Source of the DNA: Candidatus Ruminococcus intestinipullorum
GTDB taxonomy: Bacteria; Bacillota; Clostridia; Lachnospirales; Lachnospiraceae
NCBI GenBank assembly: GCA_018883985.1
Contig: JAHLFA010000118.1
Location: 1-43,244 of the forward strand
Direction: 5' to 3'
DNA length: 43,244 nucleotides
Shown here piece after piece: positions 15,438 to 23,649 of this stretch (positions are counted from its first letter, which is position 1; each line of letters begins with the position of its first letter). Below the pieces are notes generated by a model, which saw nothing but the letters and a program-made list of their open reading frames with translations, ran no database searches and was not told the origin of the DNA. The position numbers and the translations under genes were made by a program.

Positions 15438-16445
15438 TTAATCTATTCTCTTGGTACTCTCTCCTTCAATAAGACAAAACGGCATACGCACGTTAATTGC
15501 ACCTCTTTTTTCATAGATACACTGTAGAAGAATCTCTACACAACTTTCTACAATCTGTTCTATCGGTTGCTGTACCGTTGTTAATTGTGGAACAAGATAT
15601 TGTCCCATCTCGATTCCATCAAATCCAACAACGGATATATCCTCTGGAACAGATAATCCCTGATCTTTTATTGCTCGAATCGCACCAAAGGCCGTTACAT
15701 CTGACATTGCAAAAACCGCTGTGATTTTAGGCATTTTTTCCAATAACCTTCGCATTGCCTCATATCCACCTTGCATTGTAAAACTAGAATATTCAAACTG
15801 CTTTTGCAAATCAAACTCTACACCATATTTACAGAATGCCTCAATGCATCCATTATATCGAGTACGAGCTGGGTTTGAATGTTCCATTTCCCCACCCAAA
15901 ATTCCAATTTGACGATGTCCTAGCTTTATTAAATACTCAACTGCTTTTCCTGCTGCTTCCTTGTCATCAATACTTACACTAGATAAATGTTCAACCCCCA
16001 ATTCTTCCGCAGAATTTGTAACTAAAACACATGGAACATCTACATCAGCAAATCGTTCTTTTATATTCTCTAAGTTACTTCCTAGAAATAAAATTCCGAT
16101 TGGAGATCTTTCTCGGCATACTTGTAATGCCTGCTCTACCTCATGTTCTTCTTCTCTAATATAATAAACAAGACAGGCATAGCCTTTTTTCTTAATAAAT
16201 CCCTGCAATGACTCTAGTAGATTCGCAAATAACATATTTCTTGTTCCCTTAACAATAATTGCGACTCCACTATTTGTCTGTTGCTTTAAATGTTTTGCAT
16301 TGTTATTTAACCGAAAATGGTACTTTTCAACAACCTCCATAATACGATTTCTAGCTTTTTCTGAAACCTCTGGATGGTTATTCAAAACCCTTGATACAGT
16401 ACCCACTGCATACCCTGATTCTTTTGCAATATCTTTAATTGTCAT
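15438..16445 (-). CDS. LacI-family transcriptional regulator
   Basis: A 335-aa repressor. The N-terminal helix-turn-helix and hinge are clear: TIKDIAKESGYAVGTVSRVL (residues 2-21), NNHPEVSEKARNRI, then the periplasmic-binding-protein-like sensor with HLSSVSIDDKEAAGKA, LGHRQIGILGG, AVFAMSDVTAFGAIRA and GFDGIEMG. The start at 16445 has GAGGA upstream. It sits inside the alpha-glucoside operon after the permeases and most likely binds the two operator-like palindromes at 19571-19643, autoregulating the operon. The inducer is not evident; a maltose-type sugar is likely from context. Confidence 0.95.
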   Translation of the reverse strand: MTIKDIAKESGYAVGTVSRVLNNHPEVSEKARNRIMEVVEKYHFRLNNNAKHLKQQTNSGVAIIVKGTRNMLFANLLESLQGFIKKKGYACLVYYIREEEHEVEQALQVCRERSPIGILFLGSNLENIKERFADVDVPCVLVTNSAEELGVEHLSSVSIDDKEAAGKAVEYLIKLGHRQIGILGGEMEHSNPARTRYNGCIEAFCKYGVEFDLQKQFEYSSFTMQGGYEAMRRLLEKMPKITAVFAMSDVTAFGAIRAIKDQGLSVPEDISVVGFDGIEMGQYLVPQLTTVQQPIEQIVESCVEILLQCIYEKRGAINVRMPFCLIEGESTKRID

Positions 16446-16473
16446 GGATTCTTCCTCAATTTCTAGCTTTTCG

Positions 16474-17313
16474 TTAGCCTTTTACAGCACCTGAAACTAC
16501 TCCCTTAATGATATGTTTCTGACATGCTAGATAAAAGGCAACTACTGGTATAATAGATAAGATAAGTAACGCCATTAAGGAACCGTAATCTTTTGCACCA
16601 TAGGATCCCATCAAATATTGCACAACAACTGGAATTGTTTTGTAATCAGTAGAAATACCAATTACAAGATAAGGTAATAAATAGTCATTCCAAATCCACA
16701 TTGCATTTAAAATTGCCACAGTAATTGCTGTAGGTTTTAAAATAGGAACTACAATGATAAAAAATGTTTGAAGTGCATTACAGCCATCAATTAACGCTGC
16801 TTCTTCGATTTCTAATGGTATTCCTTTCACAAAGCCTGTAAACATAAATACAGATAAACCAGCTCCAAACCCTAAATATAGTACAATCATTCCTACTGGA
16901 TTATTTAATGATAGCATATCAGCTAATTTTGACATTGTAAACATAATCATCTGGAATGGTACAATCATAGAAAATACAAATATAAAATATAACACTTCTG
17001 AAAACTTGTTGTTGCTTCTTACAATATACCATGCAGTCATGGATGTGCATAAGACGATAGCCAATACAGAAAATACTGTAATAAATGCTGACCAACCAAA
17101 TGCTGTAAAAAATCCTGTTTTTTCAATACCTTCTATATAATTACTCAAGCCTGCACTTAATTCCCCTACTGGTAACGCAAAAGGTTGATCACTAATATAA
17201 AGTTTATTTTTAAAAGAATTCATCAACACAAAGAAAATAGGAGCAATGAACAAAACTACTAATCCTATTAACAAAATAAAACTAAGTGTATTTGACGCTT
17301 TATTTTTCTTCAT
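16474..17313 (-). CDS. sugar ABC transporter permease (MalG type)
   Basis: Inner-membrane subunit of a CUT1 carbohydrate importer. The 279-aa product has about six membrane segments, and the EAA loop EEAALIDGCNALQTFFIIV (residues 172-190 region) that docks on the ATPase. Short tail after the last helix, as in MalG. The ATG at 17313 shares its A with the stop codon of the MalF-type gene, with GGAGG upstream inside that gene, so the two permeases are coupled. Partners are the MalF-type permease, the lipoprotein at 18237-19553 and probably the MsmK ATPase at 11422-12534. Confidence 0.95.
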   Translation of the reverse strand: MKKNKASNTLSFILLIGLVVLFIAPIFFVLMNSFKNKLYISDQPFALPVGELSAGLSNYIEGIEKTGFFTAFGWSAFITVFSVLAIVLCTSMTAWYIVRSNNKFSEVLYFIFVFSMIVPFQMIMFTMSKLADMLSLNNPVGMIVLYLGFGAGLSVFMFTGFVKGIPLEIEEAALIDGCNALQTFFIIVVPILKPTAITVAILNAMWIWNDYLLPYLVIGISTDYKTIPVVVQYLMGSYGAKDYGSLMALLILSIIPVVAFYLACQKHIIKGVVSGAVKG

Positions 17314-18155
17314 TAACCCTCTACCTCCTTACGTCTTGAGTAAGCTACCTGAGAAATTCCAATGAATGCTACTATCAGGAAGAAGATAACAGCTTTCGCC
17401 TGTCCAACTCCCTCAAATCCTACTTTTCCATAGAATGTATTATAAATATCTAATGCCATCATAGTTGTTTTATTTGCTGGCCCTCCAGCAGTAAGTGCCA
17501 AGTTCTGGTCAAACATTTTAAATGAGTTTGTAATTGTAAGGAATAAACAAATTGTAATAGATGACATTACCATTGGTAATTTAACTTTAATCAATGTCTG
17601 TAATTTAGTCGCTCCATCAATACTTGCAGCTTCCAAAACATCCTGTGGAATATTTTGCAGACCAGCTATATAGATTATCATGATGTAACCAATTAACTGC
17701 CAATTCATCAAAATAACTAGTCCCCAAAAACCATATTTCTCATCCATCAACATTGTAATTCCATAGTTTGCCAATACACCATTGATAATAGACTGCCAAA
17801 TATAACCCAAGACAATACCACCAATTAAGTTAGGCATAAAGAATACTGTTCTAAATATATTAGTACCTTTAATTCCCTTTGTTAATAATAACGCTAATAA
17901 AAAGGCAAATACATTAACTGTAATTACTGCTACAACAGCAAATTTAACAGTAAAAATTAAAGAATTGATAAAATCTTTATTTGAAAACGCACTGATATAA
18001 TTCTCAATTCCTACCCATTCTGCATTCGTAACTGTAGAGAACTCGCAGAATGATAAATATATCCCCATAAAGAACGGAATTACAAATGCCAATAAAAATG
18101 CTACCAATGTTGGTAAAACTAAAATAGGAAAATACTTATTTAAATTCTTCTGCAT
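17313..18155 (-). CDS. sugar ABC transporter permease (MalF type)
   Basis: First permease of the alpha-glucoside importer. 280 aa with six hydrophobic segments and the EAA loop LEAASIDGATKLQTLIKVKL; it lacks the large periplasmic P2 loop of enterobacterial MalF, as usual in Firmicutes. No other in-frame ATG, GTG or TTG lies upstream before the stop codon at about 18203, so the ATG at 18155 is the only normal start. It has no Shine-Dalgarno at normal distance: AAAGGAG is 37 nt upstream, beyond a hairpin (18164-18191). See that feature. Confidence 0.95.
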   Translation of the reverse strand: MQKNLNKYFPILVLPTLVAFLLAFVIPFFMGIYLSFCEFSTVTNAEWVGIENYISAFSNKDFINSLIFTVKFAVVAVITVNVFAFLLALLLTKGIKGTNIFRTVFFMPNLIGGIVLGYIWQSIINGVLANYGITMLMDEKYGFWGLVILMNWQLIGYIMIIYIAGLQNIPQDVLEAASIDGATKLQTLIKVKLPMVMSSITICLFLTITNSFKMFDQNLALTAGGPANKTTMMALDIYNTFYGKVGFEGVGQAKAVIFFLIVAFIGISQVAYSRRKEVEG

Positions 18156-18199
18156 TTTTTCTTGTATGGTGCAGCCAATCCTACACCATACACTCCTTT
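18156..18199 (-). promoter_or_regulatory. hairpin between Shine-Dalgarno and start codon of the MalF-type permease
   Basis: The minus strand has AAAGGAG (18199-18193), one T, a hairpin with an 11-bp stem (GTATGGTGTAG paired with CTGCACCATAC, loop of 6 nt, 18191-18164), then AAGAAAAA and the ATG at 18155. Linear spacing is 37 nt, too long for initiation. With the hairpin folded it is 9 nt, close to optimal. The stem also lies just after the binding-protein gene, where it could protect the upstream mRNA. The sequence facts are direct; the mechanism is inference. Confidence 0.75.
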
Positions 18200-18236
18200 C
18201 CTAATATTTTATATATAGTTAGCAGGGAGATTTTTA

Positions 18237-19553
18237 TTATTTAATTGCTTCTTTTTCAATCTTCCATTGTTCAACTACAACGTTTTCTACTTCTGACCAA
18301 TCAACAGTTCCTTGTGCATACTCTAACAATGCAGCACCAAAGTTATCTTTGAATGTCTGGCTTGGGAATGTTTGGAAAATCCATGGGATGCTTGCTTTAC
18401 CACTGTCCATACTTTCTAACATAGAAACTGCAAGTGGATCTGTTGGTTTTTCATCATCTTCAAATGTAGTAAATGGTGCAATATTTCCTAATTTATTCAC
18501 CATGTAATCTTTTCCAGTGTCTGATGTAATCAGCCAGTTTACAAAATCAATAGATGCTTTTTGTGATTCCTCACTTACCTGACTATTGATTGCAAAATAG
18601 TTCTCTGTTCCGATACATAGTCCTTGATTTTCTTCATCTTCAAGTCCACAGTAAATAGGCATAAACTTGATATTTTCTGCTGTAACAACATTTCCATCTA
18701 CTTCTGAAATTTGTCCCCATGCCCAGTTACCATTCTGAACCATTGCACACTGTCCTAGTGCAAATTCTGCCATAGAGTCATTTACACCTTTGCTTCCTAA
18801 CATCTTAGGATCTGTTGTTGAATTGTTCAAATATAAATCAAAAATATTTTGGAAATTCTCACTATATGTGAATTCGATTTCATCTAAATCGTTTACACCT
18901 TTGTCCACATATTCTGCTTCAATTGGAAGATTTGCAAGATGTGTCTGCCATCTCCACTCTTCACCTGGAAGAAGAGATGTAGATGCAAATACACCTTTGA
19001 TTCCCAACTCTTCTTTTTTACTTTGCATATCTTCTACAACTGCTTTTAATGTATCAAATCCATCAATTTCATCTACAGATTTTACAACAGCTCCTGACGT
19101 AGCAAAGTACTTCTGCATAATTTCATCATTATAGATAATACCGTATCCTTCCACTGTGTATGGTACTCCATAAACTTTTCCATCTTCACCTGTAATTGCC
19201 AAAGATTCATCTGTAAGAGCTTTTGTAAAATCAGCATCTGTTATATCTGCACAGTAGTCTTTCCATGATTCATAGCCAATTGGTCCATTAATTTGGAATA
19301 ATGTTGGTGCATCCTTTTTTGCAATTTCAGATTTTAAAGTAGATTCATAGTTTCCACCTGCTGCTGTTTCTACTTTCATAGGAACACCTGTTTCTTCTGT
19401 GTAAACTTCTGCAATCTCTTTCCAAACATCTGTAACTTCTGGTTTAAAGTTTAGATAATAAACACCATTCTCTTCTTTCTTCTGACCACATCCAACTAAT
19501 AACATTGTCAGTGTCGCCGCACATAGTAAGCCTGATACTAATTTTCTTTTCAT
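18237..19553 (-). CDS. sugar-binding lipoprotein of an ABC importer
   Basis: Extracellular solute-binding protein of family 1, 438 aa. It begins with a lipoprotein signal peptide, LVSGLLCAATLTMLLVGC, whose lipobox Cys is residue 22. The mature part has a typical binding-protein fold, with ITDADFTKAL and YGVPYTVEGYGIIYNDEIM conserved in maltodextrin/raffinose binders. AGGAGG precedes the ATG at 19553. First gene of the operon binding protein - MalF - MalG - LacI - glucosidase. The enzyme content suggests maltose or isomaltose oligosaccharides as ligands. Confidence 0.94.
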   Translation of the reverse strand: MKRKLVSGLLCAATLTMLLVGCGQKKEENGVYYLNFKPEVTDVWKEIAEVYTEETGVPMKVETAAGGNYESTLKSEIAKKDAPTLFQINGPIGYESWKDYCADITDADFTKALTDESLAITGEDGKVYGVPYTVEGYGIIYNDEIMQKYFATSGAVVKSVDEIDGFDTLKAVVEDMQSKKEELGIKGVFASTSLLPGEEWRWQTHLANLPIEAEYVDKGVNDLDEIEFTYSENFQNIFDLYLNNSTTDPKMLGSKGVNDSMAEFALGQCAMVQNGNWAWGQISEVDGNVVTAENIKFMPIYCGLEDEENQGLCIGTENYFAINSQVSEESQKASIDFVNWLITSDTGKDYMVNKLGNIAPFTTFEDDEKPTDPLAVSMLESMDSGKASIPWIFQTFPSQTFKDNFGAALLEYAQGTVDWSEVENVVVEQWKIEKEAIK

Positions 19554-19570
19554 ACATCTTTCCTCCTATT

Positions 19571-19590
19571 TTTTGGAAACGTTTCCAAAA
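19571..19590. promoter_or_regulatory. LacI/CcpA-type operator, proximal copy
   Basis: TTTTGGAAACGTTTCCAAAA is a perfect 20-bp palindrome with the central CG typical of LacI-family operators. It also resembles a CcpA cre site. It lies 18 bp before the binding-protein start, suited to blocking transcription. The LacI protein at 15438-16445 is the first candidate ligand. Confidence 0.85.
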
Positions 19591-19602
19591 TTCGACTATT
19601 TT

Positions 19603-19628
19603 TTCTCAGAGCGGCCTTGCTCTGAGAA
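19603..19628. repeat. palindrome between the two operators
   Basis: TTCTCAGAGC and GCTCTGAGAA form a perfect 10-bp inverted repeat with a 6-nt loop. No T run follows on the minus strand. It may be an RNA stem in the operon leader or a third protein site; its role is unclear. Confidence 0.6.
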
Positions 19629-19630
19629 TT

Positions 19631-19643
19631 TGGAAACGTTTCA
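19631..19643. promoter_or_regulatory. LacI/CcpA-type operator, distal copy
   Basis: TGGAAACGTTTCA shares the core GAAACGTTTC with the proximal copy; the centres are 57 bp apart. No convincing promoter with both boxes could be placed, so whether it overlaps the promoter is unknown. Confidence 0.8.
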
Positions 19644-19791
19644 TTTTTTACTGTCTACCTTATGTACTTACCTTAATATATTCACTAATATTATGCAAGT
19701 ACATTTTATAGTTTGTCTTGCATTTTGTTAGATTAATCAAAAAAATACTTGGTTTTTTATGGAGAATGCACAAACAAATATTGCTTTCCTT

Positions 19792-20583
19792 TTACATATT
19801 ACGTGACACTTCTGCACAAGACTTCATTGCCTCTATCACTGCACTTCTTAATCCCTTTTCCTCTAATACACGCACTGCTTCAATTGTAGTTCCTGCTGGT
19901 GAACATACCATATCCTTTAATTCCCCAGGGTGTTTTCCTGTTTCTAACAACATTTTAGCACTTCCTAATACTGCCTGTGCTGCAAATTTATATGCTTGCT
20001 GCCTTGGCATTCCTTCTGATACAGCTGCGTCTGCCATTGCCTCAATAAACATAAAAACATAAGCTGGAGAACTTCCACTTACAGCTACAACTGCATCCAT
20101 CAGATGTTCTGCTACAACCTCTACCTCTCCAAATGCCTCTAGAATATCTAATGCCGCACGTAATTCAGCTTCTGTAACCTGTTCATTCGCACAAACTGCT
20201 GTCATACCTTCTCCCACCATAGCTGGAGTATTAGGCATAGTACGAATTAATTTTACCTTTTTGCCAAACTGCTCTTCCAACCATGCAAGCTTCTTTCCAG
20301 GTGCAATTGTTATAATCAGCTGGTTTTCTTGAATTTCATCCTTGATTTCTGCAATTGCCTGCACATAATACTGTGGTTTTACGGAAAGTACTATAATGTC
20401 CGCTTTTGCCACTTCTTTATTATTATCAGTTACAGAAATTCCATAAAGCTTTCTTACCTTTTCTCGTCCTGCTTCTAAGATATCAGAGCCAATAATTTCT
20501 TCTGGTTTCATTAGGCCTTTTTTTATAATGCCACCTATCATAGCTCCTGCCATATTTCCTGTTCCGATAAATCCTAATTTCAT
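19792..20583 (-). CDS. proC: pyrroline-5-carboxylate reductase
   Basis: Last step of proline synthesis, reducing pyrroline-5-carboxylate with NAD(P)H. The 263-aa product has the N-terminal Rossmann motif KLGFIGTGNMAGAMIGG, IRTMPNTPAMVGEGM, SGSSPAYVFMFIEAM and a C-terminal SPAGTTIEAVRVLEE signature. The start at 20583 is preferred because AAAAAGGAG precedes it; the ATG at 20607 would lie in front of that site. Single gene, divergent from the hydrogenase maturation operon. Confidence 0.96.
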   Translation of the reverse strand: MKLGFIGTGNMAGAMIGGIIKKGLMKPEEIIGSDILEAGREKVRKLYGISVTDNNKEVAKADIIVLSVKPQYYVQAIAEIKDEIQENQLIITIAPGKKLAWLEEQFGKKVKLIRTMPNTPAMVGEGMTAVCANEQVTEAELRAALDILEAFGEVEVVAEHLMDAVVAVSGSSPAYVFMFIEAMADAAVSEGMPRQQAYKFAAQAVLGSAKMLLETGKHPGELKDMVCSPAGTTIEAVRVLEEKGLRSAVIEAMKSCAEVSRNM

Positions 20584-20636
20584 ACTATATTCTCCTTTTT
20601 CTTTCACCTGTTTTCGTACATCTTTGTTTTGTTCTC

Positions 20637-20665
20637 AACTTATCACATACAGAAAACACTGTCAA
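20637..20665 (-). promoter_or_regulatory. probable promoter of proC
   Basis: TTGACA (20665-20660), a 17-nt spacer and a weak -10, TAAGTT (20642-20637). The perfect -35 and spacing carry the call. Confidence 0.6.
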
Positions 20666-20676
20666 GAAATCCCTTG

Positions 20677-20705
20677 TTGTGCTTCTTTTTCCCCCATGCT
20701 ATACT
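20677..20705 (+). promoter_or_regulatory. promoter of the hydrogenase maturation operon
   Basis: TTGTGC (20677-20682), a 17-nt spacer and TATACT (20700-20705). The proC -35 box lies 12 bp away on the other strand. Confidence 0.7.
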
Positions 20706-20711
20706 AATAGA

Positions 20712-20840
20712 GTATTACGTTCTGATTACAAAGATTTTTCTGCGTAAGAAGGCGCTCTATGCTATTTCTACAAAGGGATTTTAAATTCCCTTTGTTTTTC
20801 ATGCTTGCGCCACATGGTGTAAGCATTTTTTATTTTTAAG
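20712..20840 (+). promoter_or_regulatory. leader with two tandem terminator-like hairpins ahead of the hydrogenase maturation genes
   Basis: The predicted transcript has about 140 nt before the first gene. Hairpin 1 (20770-20795) pairs ACAAAGGGA with TCCCTTTGT and runs into TTTTT. Hairpin 2 (20801-20826) pairs ATGCTTGCGCC with GGTGTAAGCAT (two G-U pairs, 4-nt loop) and is followed by TTTTTTATTTTT. An upstream GGCGC (20751-20755) can pair with GCGCC (20807-20811) in the 5' arm of hairpin 2, giving a possible antiterminator. The operon must read through both hairpins. I match it to no riboswitch class I know. Confidence 0.65.
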
Positions 20841-20855
20841 ATAGGAGGTTTATAG

Positions 20856-21113
20856 ATGGAACAAACATCAAAAACTCGTATTGCACTCATTGGAATTGTT
20901 GTCGAAGACAAAACACATATAAACGAAGTAAATGAACTTCTCACAGAATATGGTCAATTTATTATTGGACGTATGGGAATCCCCTATCGTGAAAAAGACC
21001 TTTCCATTATAAGCATTGCTGTTGATGCACCTCAGAACGTAATCAGTTCCCTTTCAGGAAAACTTGGAATGTTACCTGGAATTAGCACAAAAACGCTGTA
21101 TGCTCAAAAATAA
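20856..21113 (+). CDS. TM1266-family putative iron-only hydrogenase system regulator
   Basis: An 85-aa protein with an ACT/NikR C-terminal-like fold pattern: RIALIGIVVEDKTHINEVNE, then ELLTEYGQFIIGRMGIPYRE, and a C-terminal GKLGMLPGISTKTL. Members of this family are typically encoded beside HydE/HydG/HydF and are assumed to regulate or assist the hydrogenase system; no DNA-binding domain is present. TAGGAGG lies 8 nt before the ATG. First gene of the operon, 33 nt before hydE. Confidence 0.85.
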   Translation: MEQTSKTRIALIGIVVEDKTHINEVNELLTEYGQFIIGRMGIPYREKDLSIISIAVDAPQNVISSLSGKLGMLPGISTKTLYAQK

Positions 21114-21146
21114 CATACAAATTTATTAGAATGAGGTGACAAATTT

Positions 21147-22193
21147 ATGAAACACTTAATCGACCAACTAGAGGCCGATCATAAGTTATCGAAAGATGAA
21201 TGGATTCAATTAATTCAAAATCGAACTCCAGAACTTTCTCAATACTTATTTGAAAAAGCACAAAAGGTTCGTATCCAGCACTATGGACATGATGTTTATA
21301 TTCGAGGATTAATCGAATTTACTAATTATTGTAAAAATGACTGCTACTATTGTGGTATACGCCGTAGTAATTCAAATGTTCGCCGATATCGACTATCAAA
21401 GGAAACCATACTCTCTTGTTGTAAAACAGGATATGCACTAGGATTTCGTACCTTCGTATTACAAGGTGGCGAAGATGGGTATTTTCAAGATGATATTATG
21501 GTAGATATTGTTCAATCTATACGAGAGAATTATCCTGATTGTGCCATTACACTTTCTATTGGAGAATGCTCTCACGAACGTTATCAAAAACTTTTTGATG
21601 CTGGAGCAAATCGATTTTTATTAAGACATGAAACATTTAATGCTGAACACTATAGTAAATTACATCCTGCCAAATTGAGTGCCAAACATCGACAAGATTG
21701 CCTCTGGGATTTGAAACAGATTGGTTTTCAAGTTGGAAGTGGATTCATGGTAGGCTCCCCCTATCAAACTGTAGAAAATCTTGCTGAAGATATGTTATTT
21801 CTACAAAATTTTAACCCACATATGGTCGGTGTTGGACCTTTTATCCCGCATCATGATACCCCATTTAAAAACCACTCTGCTGGAACACTGGAGCTTACTT
21901 TATTTATGTTAGGATTGATACGCTTAACGCTTCCAAAGGTTTTACTTCCAGCTACTACTGCTTTAGGTACGATTGCCCCAAATGGGAGGGAACTCGGAAT
22001 TTTAGCTGGTGCTAATGTAGTTATGCCAAATCTTTCACCTGAAGATGTTCGAAAAGATTATTTACTCTATGACAATAAAATAAGCACTGGAAGTGAAGCA
22101 GCAGAATCTTTAAAAGAATTAGAGAAACGTATGGAATCTATTGGATATCATATAACCATTAATAGAGGCGATTCCAAAAATATGACAGAATAA
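21147..22193 (+). CDS. hydE: [FeFe] hydrogenase H-cluster radical SAM maturase HydE
   Basis: Radical SAM enzyme that helps build the di-iron subcluster of [FeFe] hydrogenase, acting on the HydG product. The 348-aa protein has the cluster motif CKNDCYYC (Cys62, 66, 69), a GGED-type SAM motif (LQGGED) and MVGSPYQT. The second-cluster cysteines seen near the C-terminus of some HydE proteins are not evident here; they are known to be dispensable. The start has GAGGTGA upstream. Followed by hydG with a 16-nt gap. Confidence 0.96.
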   Translation: MKHLIDQLEADHKLSKDEWIQLIQNRTPELSQYLFEKAQKVRIQHYGHDVYIRGLIEFTNYCKNDCYYCGIRRSNSNVRRYRLSKETILSCCKTGYALGFRTFVLQGGEDGYFQDDIMVDIVQSIRENYPDCAITLSIGECSHERYQKLFDAGANRFLLRHETFNAEHYSKLHPAKLSAKHRQDCLWDLKQIGFQVGSGFMVGSPYQTVENLAEDMLFLQNFNPHMVGVGPFIPHHDTPFKNHSAGTLELTLFMLGLIRLTLPKVLLPATTALGTIAPNGRELGILAGANVVMPNLSPEDVRKDYLLYDNKISTGSEAAESLKELEKRMESIGYHITINRGDSKNMTE

Positions 22194-22209
22194 TTGGAGG
22201 ATTACATAT

Positions 22210-23631
22210 ATGTATGATGTATATTCAAAACATGCTGAAGATTTTATTAATCATGAAGAAATTTTAGACACTTTAGCATATGCAGAAGAAAATAAGGATA
22301 ATTTGACACTAATTGACTCAATTCTTGAGAAAGCAAAAAAACGTAAAGGACTCAATCATCGAGAAGCATCTGTATTGCTTGCCTGCTCTAATGAAGAGAA
22401 AAATCAAGAAATTTATGCTCTTGCAGAGCAAATCAAAAAAGATTTTTATGGCAATAGAATTGTAATGTTTGCCCCATTATATTTATCAAATTATTGTGTA
22501 AATGGTTGTACCTACTGTCCTTATCATTTGAAGAATAAGCACATTGCTAGAAAGCAATTAACACAAGAAGAAATTCGCCGTGAGGTAATTGCCCTACAAG
22601 ATATGGGACATAAACGTTTAGCTTTGGAGGCTGGAGAGGATCCTGTACGAAATACCATGGAATATTACTTAGATAGTATCAACACAATTTATAGTATTAA
22701 GCATAAAAATGGTGCTATCCGAAGAGTTAATATTAACATTGCTGCTACTACAGTGGATAACTATCGTCTTCTTAAAGAGGCTGGAATCGGTACTTATATT
22801 TTATTCCAAGAAACATATCACAAAGAAAGTTACTTAAAGCTTCATCCAACAGGACCAAAACACGATTATAATTACCATACAGAAGCTATGGACCGTGCTA
22901 TGGAAGGTGGTGTAGATGATGTTGGAATTGGTGTGCTATTTGGACTTGATAAATATCGTTATGAATTTGCTGGTCTTTTGATGCATGCTGAACATCTAGA
23001 GGCAGCATATGGTGTAGGTCCTCATACAATTAGTGTACCTCGTTTACGCCATGCAGATGACATTGATGCGGATTCTTTTGATAACGGAATTGATGATGAT
23101 ACTTTTGCTAAAATTGTGGCATGTATCCGAATTTCAGTACCTTATACTGGAATGATTGTTTCCACAAGAGAAAGTCAAAAATGCCGTGAACGTGTTCTTC
23201 ATCTTGGAGTATCTCAGCTAAGTGGAGGCTCACGTACAAGCGTTGGTGGATATTATGAACAAGAACCAGAGAATGAAAAATCCGAGCAATTTGACATTAG
23301 TGATACTCGTACACTGGACGAAGTAGTTCATTGGCTTATGGAACTAGGTTATATTCCAAGCTTTTGTACTGCTTGCTATAGGGAAGGACGTACTGGGGAT
23401 CGTTTTATGTCACTTTGTAAAAGTGGACAAATACAAAACTGCTGCCACCCTAATGCACTTATGACATTAAAAGAATACTTAATGGACTACGCTTCACCAG
23501 CAACAAAAGCCCTTGGTGATCGCCTAATTTCAAAAGAAGTATTGAACGTACCAAATGAAAAAGCCCGTGCTGTTGTTTTAGAAAACCTACGCCTTATTGA
23601 AGAAAACAATAGACGTGATTTTAGATTCTAA
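22210..23631 (+). CDS. hydG: [FeFe] hydrogenase H-cluster radical SAM maturase HydG
   Basis: Radical SAM tyrosine lyase that turns tyrosine into the CO and cyanide ligands of the H-cluster. The 473-aa protein has CVNGCTYC (Cys96, 100, 103) for the SAM-binding cluster, AGEDP, and the C-terminal second-cluster segment FCTACYREGRTGDRFM with a further Cys about 20 residues on. It is highly similar in style to ThiH. The ATG at 22210 follows TTGGAGG. Between hydE and hydF. Confidence 0.97.
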   Translation: MYDVYSKHAEDFINHEEILDTLAYAEENKDNLTLIDSILEKAKKRKGLNHREASVLLACSNEEKNQEIYALAEQIKKDFYGNRIVMFAPLYLSNYCVNGCTYCPYHLKNKHIARKQLTQEEIRREVIALQDMGHKRLALEAGEDPVRNTMEYYLDSINTIYSIKHKNGAIRRVNINIAATTVDNYRLLKEAGIGTYILFQETYHKESYLKLHPTGPKHDYNYHTEAMDRAMEGGVDDVGIGVLFGLDKYRYEFAGLLMHAEHLEAAYGVGPHTISVPRLRHADDIDADSFDNGIDDDTFAKIVACIRISVPYTGMIVSTRESQKCRERVLHLGVSQLSGGSRTSVGGYYEQEPENEKSEQFDISDTRTLDEVVHWLMELGYIPSFCTACYREGRTGDRFMSLCKSGQIQNCCHPNALMTLKEYLMDYASPATKALGDRLISKEVLNVPNEKARAVVLENLRLIEENNRRDFRF

Positions 23632-23649
23632 ATCAAAAAGGAGGTTTCT

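Noticed and set aside
19644-19780. Promoter upstream of the distal operator of the alpha-glucoside operon
   Set aside because: TTGCAT and several AT-rich -10-like boxes exist, but none pairs at 16-18 nt with a fair match.
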